DNA of 64,000 bases from Akkermansiaceae bacterium. Lineage in GTDB: Bacteria > Verrucomicrobiota > Verrucomicrobiia > Verrucomicrobiales > Akkermansiaceae. Where the stretch lies: the NCBI GenBank assembly GCA_905182405.1, contig CAJJBQ010000002.1:1302001-1366000 (forward strand). Reading direction: 5' to 3'. Numbering within the stretch: position 1 is the stretch's first letter; the number at the start of each line of letters is the position of its first letter. Below, piece by piece: positions 9,038 through 16,361 of this stretch. A program made the position numbers and the translations under genes. The notes beneath the pieces are model-generated. The model saw only the letters and a program-made list of their open reading frames with translations, was not told the origin of the DNA and ran no database searches.

Positions 9038-9086
9038 AGACAATCAGACGGAGGTGTGGGTCCTAATCCCGCACCTCCGTTTGTCT
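9038..9086. terminator. Strong hairpin downstream of the Dabb gene
   Basis: A 13-bp stem with one G-T pair joins 9048-9060 to 9068-9080 around a 7-nt loop. It is extended by AGACAA (9038-9043) pairing with TTGTCT (9081-9086), with a 4-nt bulge on one side. It sits just after the stop of the Dabb gene (minus strand). No long T tract follows on that strand, so it may act as an mRNA 3'-end stabiliser or a Rho-independent terminator of unusual form. Confidence 0.6.
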
Positions 9087-9106
9087 TTGGTGCTACAAGA
9101 GTTTGA

Positions 9107-9409
9107 TCAGGCGATATCCATGACCTGAACCTTGGCCCATCTGTCTTTGAATCCGGCGATAAAAGCGTCGTGGATGGGATCTCCCTCCTGATATGAATCA
9201 TGGTCGTCCATATTGGCAAATTTCAGCGAAATGGCGTAGTCCCACGAGTGATCAGTTACCGGACGATCCGCAGTTGCCGCCGGCTTCCCCCACTTGTGTT
9301 GGCCAATGAAAGGCGAGGTGCAAAGGGTCTTAATGCCTGATTCAAAAGAAGCGCGTGAGGCATCGTTCTGAAAGTCGTTTTTCAGCCAGAAGTAAACATG
9401 ATGTTCCAT
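9107..9409 (-). CDS. Dabb-family (stress-responsive alpha/beta barrel) protein
   Basis: A 100-residue protein starting MEHHVYFWLKNDF. It carries the Dabb pattern: an early HHVYFWLK strand, a helix (ASRASFESGIKTL), DHSWDYAISLKFANMDDHDSYQ, then DPIHDAFIAGFKDRW. Such proteins form dimeric ferredoxin-like barrels; their biological role is usually unknown. A longer frame starts at 9526, but its extra residues overlap the promoter and start of the divergent gene at 9552, so I chose the ATG at 9409. Confidence 0.85.
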   Translation of the reverse strand: MEHHVYFWLKNDFQNDASRASFESGIKTLCTSPFIGQHKWGKPAATADRPVTDHSWDYAISLKFANMDDHDSYQEGDPIHDAFIAGFKDRWAKVQVMDIA

Positions 9410-9551
9410 GCCTGGGCTTTTAAGGGCCACCACTGAATTCGGCAAGGGCCGTCCATCATTGACATAGAGCAATACGAATTGTTGCTCTTTCTCGAACGAT
9501 GTGCCAATTTTTATGTGCTGCGGCAATCTCTCCGGCCTTTTATTTCGTTCT

Positions 9552-11963
9552 ATGCGCTTTCCAATCGTTCTGCTGCAGCTCGTATTTTCGCTGATCTACC
9601 TCACCTCTCCGGTGCAGGGACAGATTGCCGCCCCTGGTCAGGAACTTTACGACAAAGCGGAACGTTACTTTATTTACGGCAGGGACGTCGAAGACCGTTA
9701 CGAGAAAACGCGCTACATGGATTATGCCATTGTCCTGTTTAAGAACTACCTCGATCTCTACCCCAACGGAACCAACGCGGCCAACGCCCACTACCACATG
9801 GGATTTTCGGAGCAGAGCATAGGACGGATCGATGAGGCCGAGCGCATTTTCAAAAACATCCTCAGCCGCTACCTGCGAGGTAACATTGTCGGTCTTGCCG
9901 CAAACAAGCTCGCGTTACTTTCTTACACCGAACAAGACTGGAAAAACGCCGCCAAATACTTTGACCAGAGTGCCTTAAACCTCAGCGATCAGGAACTCCG
10001 TTTCAGCGCCCTCAGTATGCGACTTAAGTGCCTCAGGGAGATCGGCACCGACGACTTGGGAATCTTGGACGCTCTTTCAAAGATCACGACTGCCAAAGGA
10101 CATCCGCACGCCTCCTGGGCTCAATTCATGATTGGGTATCAATATTACCAAATGGAGAATTTCGAAAAAGCCATCGAGATTTTACAACCCCTCACTATCG
10201 CGACCATTTCAAACATCTACCGCTCGCAAGCAATCTTTTACACCGGCCTCTCTGCCGTAGAGTTGGGTCGAGGCGATGATGCCCAGGACTACCTCTACCA
10301 GGTTCTCGATGTCTCCCTGACCAATCCCAGCCTGACCCAGGACCAACGCCGCAAAATCGCGCACAACAAGGCGATGGCCCAGACTGGATTGATGAGCTTA
10401 TTCTACAAAAAGGAAGAATTTAACGAAGTTATCGATCTCTTCCGCAAGGGGGATTTTGGAGCCACCGGAAGAACGGAAGCCCGTCGATCGATGACCGCGG
10501 GAAAATCCTTCTATCGTTTAAAGCGCTTTCGAGATGCCCGCTCCGCATTTCGGAGAGTCGATCAATCCATCCCCAACACCCCGGAAGCATTTGATGCAGC
10601 CTTCCATTGCCTCGAGTGCGATTACCAGCTCAGACAGCCGGACCTTCCAAAACGGGTCAATACCTTCCTTGAACTCTACGGCGAGCTATTCAGTGTCAGC
10701 CCTAACCTCCATATGGCCGCTTTCCTTAAAGCTGAAACGCTCTATAATCTGGGAGAATTCGAGGCTTCTGCCAATGCCTTCAGTGAGATCGACTCCGTCC
10801 TCATCCCACGCAAGCGGCGGGCGGACCTCCTTTTCAAGCGTGGCTGGTGTCAGGCTGAAATTGGCGACAACCATGGAGCAACCCGTAATTTCACCGAATT
10901 TACGGAAACATTCCCGGATGATCCTCGTCAAGGAAGGGCGCTCGCGAAGAGAGCCCAAGCCTATTCCGCCCTGGGAGATCGGATGTCATCACTCCGCGAC
11001 TACGAAGCGCTTTTGAAATTGGAGACGGATGCTGAAATCCGTTCCTTCGCTCTCCAAGGGAGTGCCCGTGTCCTCAGGGAAGAGAAAAAAATTGCCCTCA
11101 TGGTCGAGCGCTATCGCCGCCTCTTAGCCGAATTTGATGACCTCCCGACCGACACCATGGCCAATGCCAACTACTGGATTGGGTGGGGCTTTTTCAAGCT
11201 TGAAAAATATGATGATGCCCGGCCCTATCTCGAAAAATCTCAGGAAATGATTCCTGAGTTTTATAACGAACCCGCTGGAAATATTCTCGTGCTGCTTCTC
11301 TTCTCCCAAGGAAAAGCCGACGACATGAACGAAGTCCTCAGAACCTTGCTAAGCGACTATCCCAGTAAGAATGTTCCTAAACAGATGCTGACTTGGCTTG
11401 GCGTTCAACTCTTTCACGGAGGTCATTTCACCGATTCCGTCAGATATCTCGAGAGTGCGACAGATCCCGACAAACCCAAGGCAACCGAAATCAATATTTG
11501 GCGAACCCTCACAAAGGGCCAAAATGAACTGAATCAATATCAAGATGCTCTGCAATCAGCCGAAATCGTCCTCCTACTGGAGACTGAAGAGCGCTGGAAA
11601 GCAGATAGTCAACTTGATATCGCCCAGGCTTTTCTCGGCTTAAGCCAACCTGAAGAAGCCCGCAAAGCGGCTCAGGCCGGGCTCGACCTCACTATTCCTG
11701 GAGCCCACAACGCAGGCCTCCACCTCGTCTTGGGCAGAGTCGATTTCATCCAGAAAATGATTCCTGAAGCCTTGGCTCATTTCGAAACCACTCTCCAAAT
11801 CGCGGTGGATGATCCGGCGATCACCCCTGAGGCACTTTACTGGGGAGCTCAAGCCGCTGAGAAGCTCGGCGATAATAAGAAAGCTATTTCCTATCGCAGC
11901 AAACAAGAAAACCAATTTCCCTCATGGTTAAAAAAAGAACTCAAAGAACCCAAGGGAAATTGA
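9552..11963 (+). CDS. Large exported TPR-repeat protein
   Basis: An 803-residue protein beginning with a clear signal peptide (MRFPIVLLQLVFSLIYLTSPVQGQ), which is why the ATG at 9552 is preferred to an in-frame upstream ATG at 9501. The rest is a chain of tetratricopeptide units, for example NAHYHMGFSEQSIGRIDEAE, ANYWIGWGFFKLEKYDDARP and LLFKRGWCQAEIGDNHGA. Spacing and helix pattern resemble BamD/YbgF-like and Tol-associated TPR proteins, so a periplasmic or outer-membrane scaffold role is likely but unproven. It is divergent from the Dabb gene. Confidence 0.85.
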   Translation: MRFPIVLLQLVFSLIYLTSPVQGQIAAPGQELYDKAERYFIYGRDVEDRYEKTRYMDYAIVLFKNYLDLYPNGTNAANAHYHMGFSEQSIGRIDEAERIFKNILSRYLRGNIVGLAANKLALLSYTEQDWKNAAKYFDQSALNLSDQELRFSALSMRLKCLREIGTDDLGILDALSKITTAKGHPHASWAQFMIGYQYYQMENFEKAIEILQPLTIATISNIYRSQAIFYTGLSAVELGRGDDAQDYLYQVLDVSLTNPSLTQDQRRKIAHNKAMAQTGLMSLFYKKEEFNEVIDLFRKGDFGATGRTEARRSMTAGKSFYRLKRFRDARSAFRRVDQSIPNTPEAFDAAFHCLECDYQLRQPDLPKRVNTFLELYGELFSVSPNLHMAAFLKAETLYNLGEFEASANAFSEIDSVLIPRKRRADLLFKRGWCQAEIGDNHGATRNFTEFTETFPDDPRQGRALAKRAQAYSALGDRMSSLRDYEALLKLETDAEIRSFALQGSARVLREEKKIALMVERYRRLLAEFDDLPTDTMANANYWIGWGFFKLEKYDDARPYLEKSQEMIPEFYNEPAGNILVLLLFSQGKADDMNEVLRTLLSDYPSKNVPKQMLTWLGVQLFHGGHFTDSVRYLESATDPDKPKATEINIWRTLTKGQNELNQYQDALQSAEIVLLLETEERWKADSQLDIAQAFLGLSQPEEARKAAQAGLDLTIPGAHNAGLHLVLGRVDFIQKMIPEALAHFETTLQIAVDDPAITPEALYWGAQAAEKLGDNKKAISYRSKQENQFPSWLKKELKEPKGN

Positions 11964-12043
11964 AGCTTTGACTTGTTGTCAGCACTCTCTAAATCAAGAT
12001 TTCTGAAACATGATGGCCTTTTCCCTCAAGAAAAAGCTCCCCT

Positions 12044-12196
12044 TTGAAAAACGGAAGCAGTCTTGTTCCTTACAAGAAGCCCTTCATTTATGCCGCATTT
12101 TCGGGTGGCGCTTACTACCTCCTGATCCTCGGAATATTAGCGTTCACCTCCATCAAGGAGCAAAATTATCGACAATCTCTCTCCTTGGCATCCTGA
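12044..12196 (+). CDS. Possible 50-residue single-span membrane protein
   Basis: A short frame with a TTG start encodes KNGSSLVPYKKPFIYAAF, then a hydrophobic stretch (GGAYYLLILGILAFTS) and a polar tail. The composition is that of a small membrane protein. There is no ATG, the frame opens directly after a TGA, and its last 31 bp overlap a minus-strand reading frame. It could be a real small protein or the end of a decayed gene. It is the only coding-looking plus-strand content of the 480-bp gap after the TPR gene. Confidence 0.25.
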   Translation: MKNGSSLVPYKKPFIYAAFSGGAYYLLILGILAFTSIKEQNYRQSLSLAS

Positions 12197-12446
12197 GCCT
12201 CACCATTTTCGTTTGAATCATAGGCCTCATCAAACACCGTTCGGCCCGAGGTCTCCTCTCTAAGGGAACACCATTTCTGCATTTTGGAGCTAACCTTCAT
12301 GAGAAATCCTACAAGCTCCCCCTCCTCAAACATGGCGATACCAAGATGGTGTGAACTATCTTCACTCAAAGATTCCGCTGTATTTACAACGACTCTTCCT
12401 CGATTTTTTGAAGCCGTTTACCAATGTCATCGGGGTCGAAAAACAC
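12166..12446 (-). pseudogene. Small gene frameshifted at an A6 run, coupled to the antiporter
   Basis: A GTG at 12446 overlaps the antiporter stop (TAGTG) and opens a frame reading FFDPDDIGKRLQKIEEESL, then stop. Just before that stop, at the A6 run on the minus strand (12409-12404), a one-base shift joins a second frame reading VVVNTAESLSEDSSHHLGIAM and on to FDEAYDSNENGEAQDAKER, ending at 12166. Joined, they make one acidic soluble protein of about 93 residues. The overlap with the antiporter stop suggests an original coupled gene. It is a true frameshift mutation, a slippage site or a homopolymer sequencing error. I do not recognise the family. Confidence 0.45.
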
Positions 12447-13702
12447 TAATTCACCTCTCTCTTGAGCAGCCTATCCACGACTGATCTAAGAGTGAGTCCC
12501 TGGACGGCAATCGAGAAGATCACCACAAGGTAGGTCGCCATCAGAATAGCTTGGCGTCCGCTTTCCTCAAGCCCCTCCTTTGGCAGAGCCAAGGCAAGAG
12601 CCACTGAAATCCCTCCGCGTAGTCCTCCCCAAGTGAGGATGCGGATGACTCCGGGAGAAAATTCCCGCGTCTTCCTTAAAATAATCACGGGCAGAGTCAC
12701 GGCCACCATCCGGGCGCCGAGAACTACAAAGATGAGAATGAGACCCGCTGAGAACGCCTGTCCGCTCCAGTTCAGCACAAAGATCTCAAGACCGAGGAGG
12801 AGGAAGAGAAGGGCATTCAGGACTTCATCGATCAATTCCCAAAAAAGATCAAGGTGCTGCCTCGTTGTGTCACTCATCGCAAGAAGGCGACCCTGGTTTC
12901 CGATCATCAATCCAGCCACAACCATCGCCAGTGGACCACTCAAGTGCCAAGCACTCGCTAGTTGGTATCCCCCCATCACTAGGGCCAGGGTGATCAGAAT
13001 CTCCACTTGATAGTTATCAATCGTCTTAAGCATCCAATAAGCGACAAAGCCGAGCACCCCACCCAAAAGAATCCCCCCTCCCACTTCCTTTAAGAAGAGG
13101 TCACCCACACTCATGATGCTTGCTTCCCGAGTTCCGGCTGCAAGCCCGACAAGAGCCAGATAGATGACGACCCCTACCCCATCGTTAAAGAGAGATTCGC
13201 CCGTAATTTTCGTCTCTAAAGATTTGGGCACCTTCGCCTTCTTGAGTATTCCCAAAACTGCTACCGGATCGGTGGGAGAAATCAATGCGCCAAAAACGAG
13301 ACACCAGAGATAGGATAAATTCATTCCAAACCACTGGAAGATAAAATAGGCCGAAGTTCCTACAAGGAATGTGGAAACCACGAGACCTACGCTTGCGAGT
13401 ATCGCCACTACCCCTTTTTGATCCCTAAGGTCTCCGAGGTTCACATGCAAGGCCCCCGCGAAAAGAAGGAAGCTCAGCATCACGCCCATCACCGTTTCAT
13501 TAAAATCGATCTGGGTGACAAAGTAATCGGCCTGAGTCACGAGCCCCGGCCATTGATCCCCTAGAAGAAGAATAAGGACGCTCAGCACAAGGCCGATCAG
13601 GAGAATTCCAATACTGGTGGGCAGCTTAAACACCCGATGGTTGATATATCCAAAGATGGCCGCAAGACTCAAGAGGACAGCTGCAGTATCGAGCAGATTC
13701 AT
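12446..13702 (-). CDS. CPA1-family Na+/H+ antiporter
   Basis: A 418-residue inner-membrane cation/proton antiporter with about 12 hydrophobic segments. Family signatures are FGALISPTDPVAVLGILKKA and the ion-binding helix GESLFNDGVGVVIYLAL, with the acidic Asp expected for Na+/H+ exchange. LTWGGLRGGISVALALALP near the C-terminus is also typical. No long cytoplasmic regulatory tail is present. It follows the 462-residue unknown gene after 9 bp, and its stop overlaps the start of a small frameshifted gene. Likely roles are pH and sodium homeostasis. Confidence 0.93.
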   Translation of the reverse strand: MNLLDTAAVLLSLAAIFGYINHRVFKLPTSIGILLIGLVLSVLILLLGDQWPGLVTQADYFVTQIDFNETVMGVMLSFLLFAGALHVNLGDLRDQKGVVAILASVGLVVSTFLVGTSAYFIFQWFGMNLSYLWCLVFGALISPTDPVAVLGILKKAKVPKSLETKITGESLFNDGVGVVIYLALVGLAAGTREASIMSVGDLFLKEVGGGILLGGVLGFVAYWMLKTIDNYQVEILITLALVMGGYQLASAWHLSGPLAMVVAGLMIGNQGRLLAMSDTTRQHLDLFWELIDEVLNALLFLLLGLEIFVLNWSGQAFSAGLILIFVVLGARMVAVTLPVIILRKTREFSPGVIRILTWGGLRGGISVALALALPKEGLEESGRQAILMATYLVVIFSIAVQGLTLRSVVDRLLKREVN

Positions 13703-13711
13703 GACCGATGA

Positions 13712-15100
13712 CTAAACATGATTTTTGACCAAAGGTCGAGCTTCCTCCGGAACCCAATCTTCCCAATCTTCGCCATCGCGGGCCGCTTTTAGAATGTCGC
13801 GGCCGGTTTTTTGAAGCAGTTTGGGGTCGCCACATGGGATTCCCGAGATCCTTCCGTTTTCGAGAAAGTGCCGATAGAGATATTTAAGATTCTTCGGAGA
13901 TCGAAAATTCTCGGCAGTGACCCTCTCCCCGATGCTACTATTTTCCCAAGGGTAAACCAAAAGATTGATCCCGGTTTTAAAGAGCCGCCCGAACGATTCC
14001 AAGATTCCTCCCGCGAGCGATTCGGACCATTTTCCCTTAAAGAGTTCGTTGAGCAGACCGATCGATAGAACTAGTCCCACAGGCTCCCTCGTGTAGAGTC
14101 TGAGGGTGGCCGCGACACGATGAAATTCAGGACAATTCGAGATCATCACCACTTTTCCCAATGCTTGCAGAACAGTCACCCGATCGATGAAAGAAACGAG
14201 ATCGATTTCCCCATCACGAAGGAGGTTGCTGAGCGAGACTTCGCACACTTCCCGATAGGGCTTGGCATTTTCCGAAGCTCCTTCTGGCGGAAAAGATTTC
14301 CCAGCCTGCTCGAACATATCAAGATGAAGCTTGGTCACTGGAACGAAACTACCTCGCACCACCAAGAGAGGAGTTCTGTAAAATGCTTCCGCTGCCTGAA
14401 CCACATTTCCATCAGGCAAAAAAACTGTCGCCGGAGTCAGACCCTGGCTCACCAACTCAAGCGCGCAAAGACGGTTATCAACCATCGAAAACGGCTCACC
14501 GAGAAATTTCAGCATATCGATCTCGATACGATCAGGAACGAGGAAATCCACCAATGATTTCACGAATGCCGTGAGATCTTTCGAGTGATGATACGCGGCC
14601 CACACCAAATTCACGCCCAAGATTCCAAGAGCTTCCATTTGATCCACATTTTCACAATCCAAAAGCCGAGCATGGAGGATGATCGTTCCAGAAGGGCCGT
14701 GAGACTTCGATTGATAACGAATCCCAAGCCACCCATGGCATTCTCCCTCATCCTGATAACCCCGTGCTCTCACGGTATTACTAAACGAGAAGAACTTGGA
14801 GCGATCTCCCCGCGATTCGCTCAAGCGTTCCTCGAGAAGCTCATATTCGTAGTTCAGCATGTCCGTCAGACGCTCCTGAGAAACGTATCGCAATGTCTTG
14901 CCATAGAGCGCATCACTGATCGTCATGTCATAAGCAGAAATTGATTTCGCGACAGTCCCAGCGGAGGCCGAAGCCCTAAAAAATCGATTGGCCACTTCCT
15001 GTCCCGCTCCAATCTCGGCAAAAGTGCCGTAAATCGAAGCATCCAAGTTCAGTTGAAGCGCCTTATCGTCGACAGAAAGAAGGTGAACATTTTTTATCAT
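13712..15100 (-). CDS. Conserved 462-residue protein of unknown function
   Basis: A soluble protein without signal peptide or membrane segment. It begins KNVHLLSVDDKALQLNLDAS, then GTFAEIGAGQEVANRFFRAS. Other well-formed blocks are TISDALYGK, ECHGWLGIRYQ, EALGILGVNLVWAAYH, PDRIEIDMLKFLGE and VDNRLCALELVSQGLTPATV. As I recall, related proteins occur in several phyla and are often labelled TonB-dependent receptor or nicotinate-nucleotide adenylyltransferase. The sequence supports neither: no beta-barrel, signal or nucleotidyltransferase motif is visible. Its start overlaps the upstream stop (TAATG), so it is translationally coupled to the zinc-ribbon membrane protein. Confidence 0.85.
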   Translation of the reverse strand: MIKNVHLLSVDDKALQLNLDASIYGTFAEIGAGQEVANRFFRASASAGTVAKSISAYDMTISDALYGKTLRYVSQERLTDMLNYEYELLEERLSESRGDRSKFFSFSNTVRARGYQDEGECHGWLGIRYQSKSHGPSGTIILHARLLDCENVDQMEALGILGVNLVWAAYHHSKDLTAFVKSLVDFLVPDRIEIDMLKFLGEPFSMVDNRLCALELVSQGLTPATVFLPDGNVVQAAEAFYRTPLLVVRGSFVPVTKLHLDMFEQAGKSFPPEGASENAKPYREVCEVSLSNLLRDGEIDLVSFIDRVTVLQALGKVVMISNCPEFHRVAATLRLYTREPVGLVLSIGLLNELFKGKWSESLAGGILESFGRLFKTGINLLVYPWENSSIGERVTAENFRSPKNLKYLYRHFLENGRISGIPCGDPKLLQKTGRDILKAARDGEDWEDWVPEEARPLVKNHV

Positions 15101-16356
15101 TAGTTCTCGCTGAGGATCCAGCCAATCGTAATAAGTTCGCTCATGATAACCTGATCGTCAGCGCGTGCATTTTTAGGATACTTCACCTTCACCAGCGCGG
15201 GTCGCTTAGCTCCTGACTTCATATTCATCAGCAACTTTTTACCTACCTCACTTTCTCGGTCCACATAGGCCCACAACGAACGCTCTTGCTTGAAAAAGGT
15301 AAGCCGGAAAGAAGCCCACTTCTTGTCATCGCTGAAGGAGAAGTTGTAGTAATTCTCCCTCTGAAAAATGACTCGCATCGTCACATCTTCGGTCGGTTTC
15401 TGCACGACCATTTCCTCCACCTTTAAATCACCATAGCCTACCCAGCTTTCCCAATCGACGAAATAGAGATCCCCTTTCCTCTCGAAAGTAATGGGCGAGT
15501 TGGTGAAGTCCTTCATCTGCACAAAGCTGGAAAGATAGCTATCCCGATAAGATATCTTGGACTGGTTAAAATCGCGAAACCCTTCGGCTTCAAGGTCCTC
15601 TCCACCGTAGAATTTCTTCATCAAGGGAACGACTCTTTCAGAAGAACGGACATACTTTGCGCGTTCGGTTACGGTCTCGGCATTCAAAAATCCTTTGGCC
15701 ACTTTCTGCACCACCTCTAGGTCGAACTCCTCGAAATCCTCGACGAGCTGCACCATCATATCCTCTTCGGGAGGCAAAACCTCTGCTTGTAAATTGCGGC
15801 TTTCGGATCTTGCAATATCGAGAAATGATGGAATGCCGGGGCTCACTAAATCTTCGGAAGATGTAGTCTGACTTCGCAAATAGAACACCCCGGCTCCGCC
15901 AAGAAAGACCAGAAGCATGACAGCACTCCCTGCGATCAACCAAGGGAAGGTTCGGTTCTGCGTCTCTTGCTCCTCTTCCCAATCCAATCCTTCGTCCTTT
16001 TGCCCCACAAAGTTTTTCTTGCGGTGCGGAGATGAACTCCAGCCCGGGTCAAGGGCTTTTTTATCGGACGGCTCAACAACCTCGGCCTTGGCATAGCTGC
16101 CAGCTTCGGGCGCTTCCTTTTCTAAAGTTGGTGAGTTCTGTAATGAAGATCCCACCTGATCAGCTTGGGAAATATTCTTTTGAAAGGCTACCTTCACCTC
16201 CTCTAAGGATGGGATAAGAAGACGCGCCGAGCACGAAGGGCACCGTCCATGAGAGTTTGCTTCCTCCCGGGTGACCCGAAGGAGGCCGAAACAAGAGGGA
16301 CATTGGAAGGGCACCCAACGAATTGGAGTGCTGGAGGGTGCAGGATCAGCTGACAT
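15100..16356 (-). CDS. Membrane protein with N-terminal zinc ribbon
   Basis: A 418-residue protein. Residues about 17-50 form a zinc ribbon with two CxxC pairs (FQCPSCFG and GRCPSCSARLL). An acidic, disordered linker follows, then one membrane span (FPWLIAGSAVMLLVFLGGAG). The C-terminal 250 residues would be periplasmic and contain mixed strand/helix blocks such as VGYGDLKVEEMVVQKPTEDV. No catalytic motif is seen. It sits 5 bp after the penicillin-binding protein gene and is coupled to the next gene, so a cell-envelope role is plausible but inferred from position only. Confidence 0.8.
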   Translation of the reverse strand: MSADPAPSSTPIRWVPFQCPSCFGLLRVTREEANSHGRCPSCSARLLIPSLEEVKVAFQKNISQADQVGSSLQNSPTLEKEAPEAGSYAKAEVVEPSDKKALDPGWSSSPHRKKNFVGQKDEGLDWEEEQETQNRTFPWLIAGSAVMLLVFLGGAGVFYLRSQTTSSEDLVSPGIPSFLDIARSESRNLQAEVLPPEEDMMVQLVEDFEEFDLEVVQKVAKGFLNAETVTERAKYVRSSERVVPLMKKFYGGEDLEAEGFRDFNQSKISYRDSYLSSFVQMKDFTNSPITFERKGDLYFVDWESWVGYGDLKVEEMVVQKPTEDVTMRVIFQRENYYNFSFSDDKKWASFRLTFFKQERSLWAYVDRESEVGKKLLMNMKSGAKRPALVKVKYPKNARADDQVIMSELITIGWILSEN

Positions 16357-16361
16357 ATGAT

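Noticed and set aside
9410..9526. Longer Dabb protein starting at 9526
   Set aside because: The extra 39 residues do not fit the family start and overlap the promoter of the divergent gene.
12010..12216. ATG-started 68-residue frame after the TPR gene
   Set aside because: It is in a different frame from the hydrophobic, coding-like 12044-12196 frame and has no domain-like composition.
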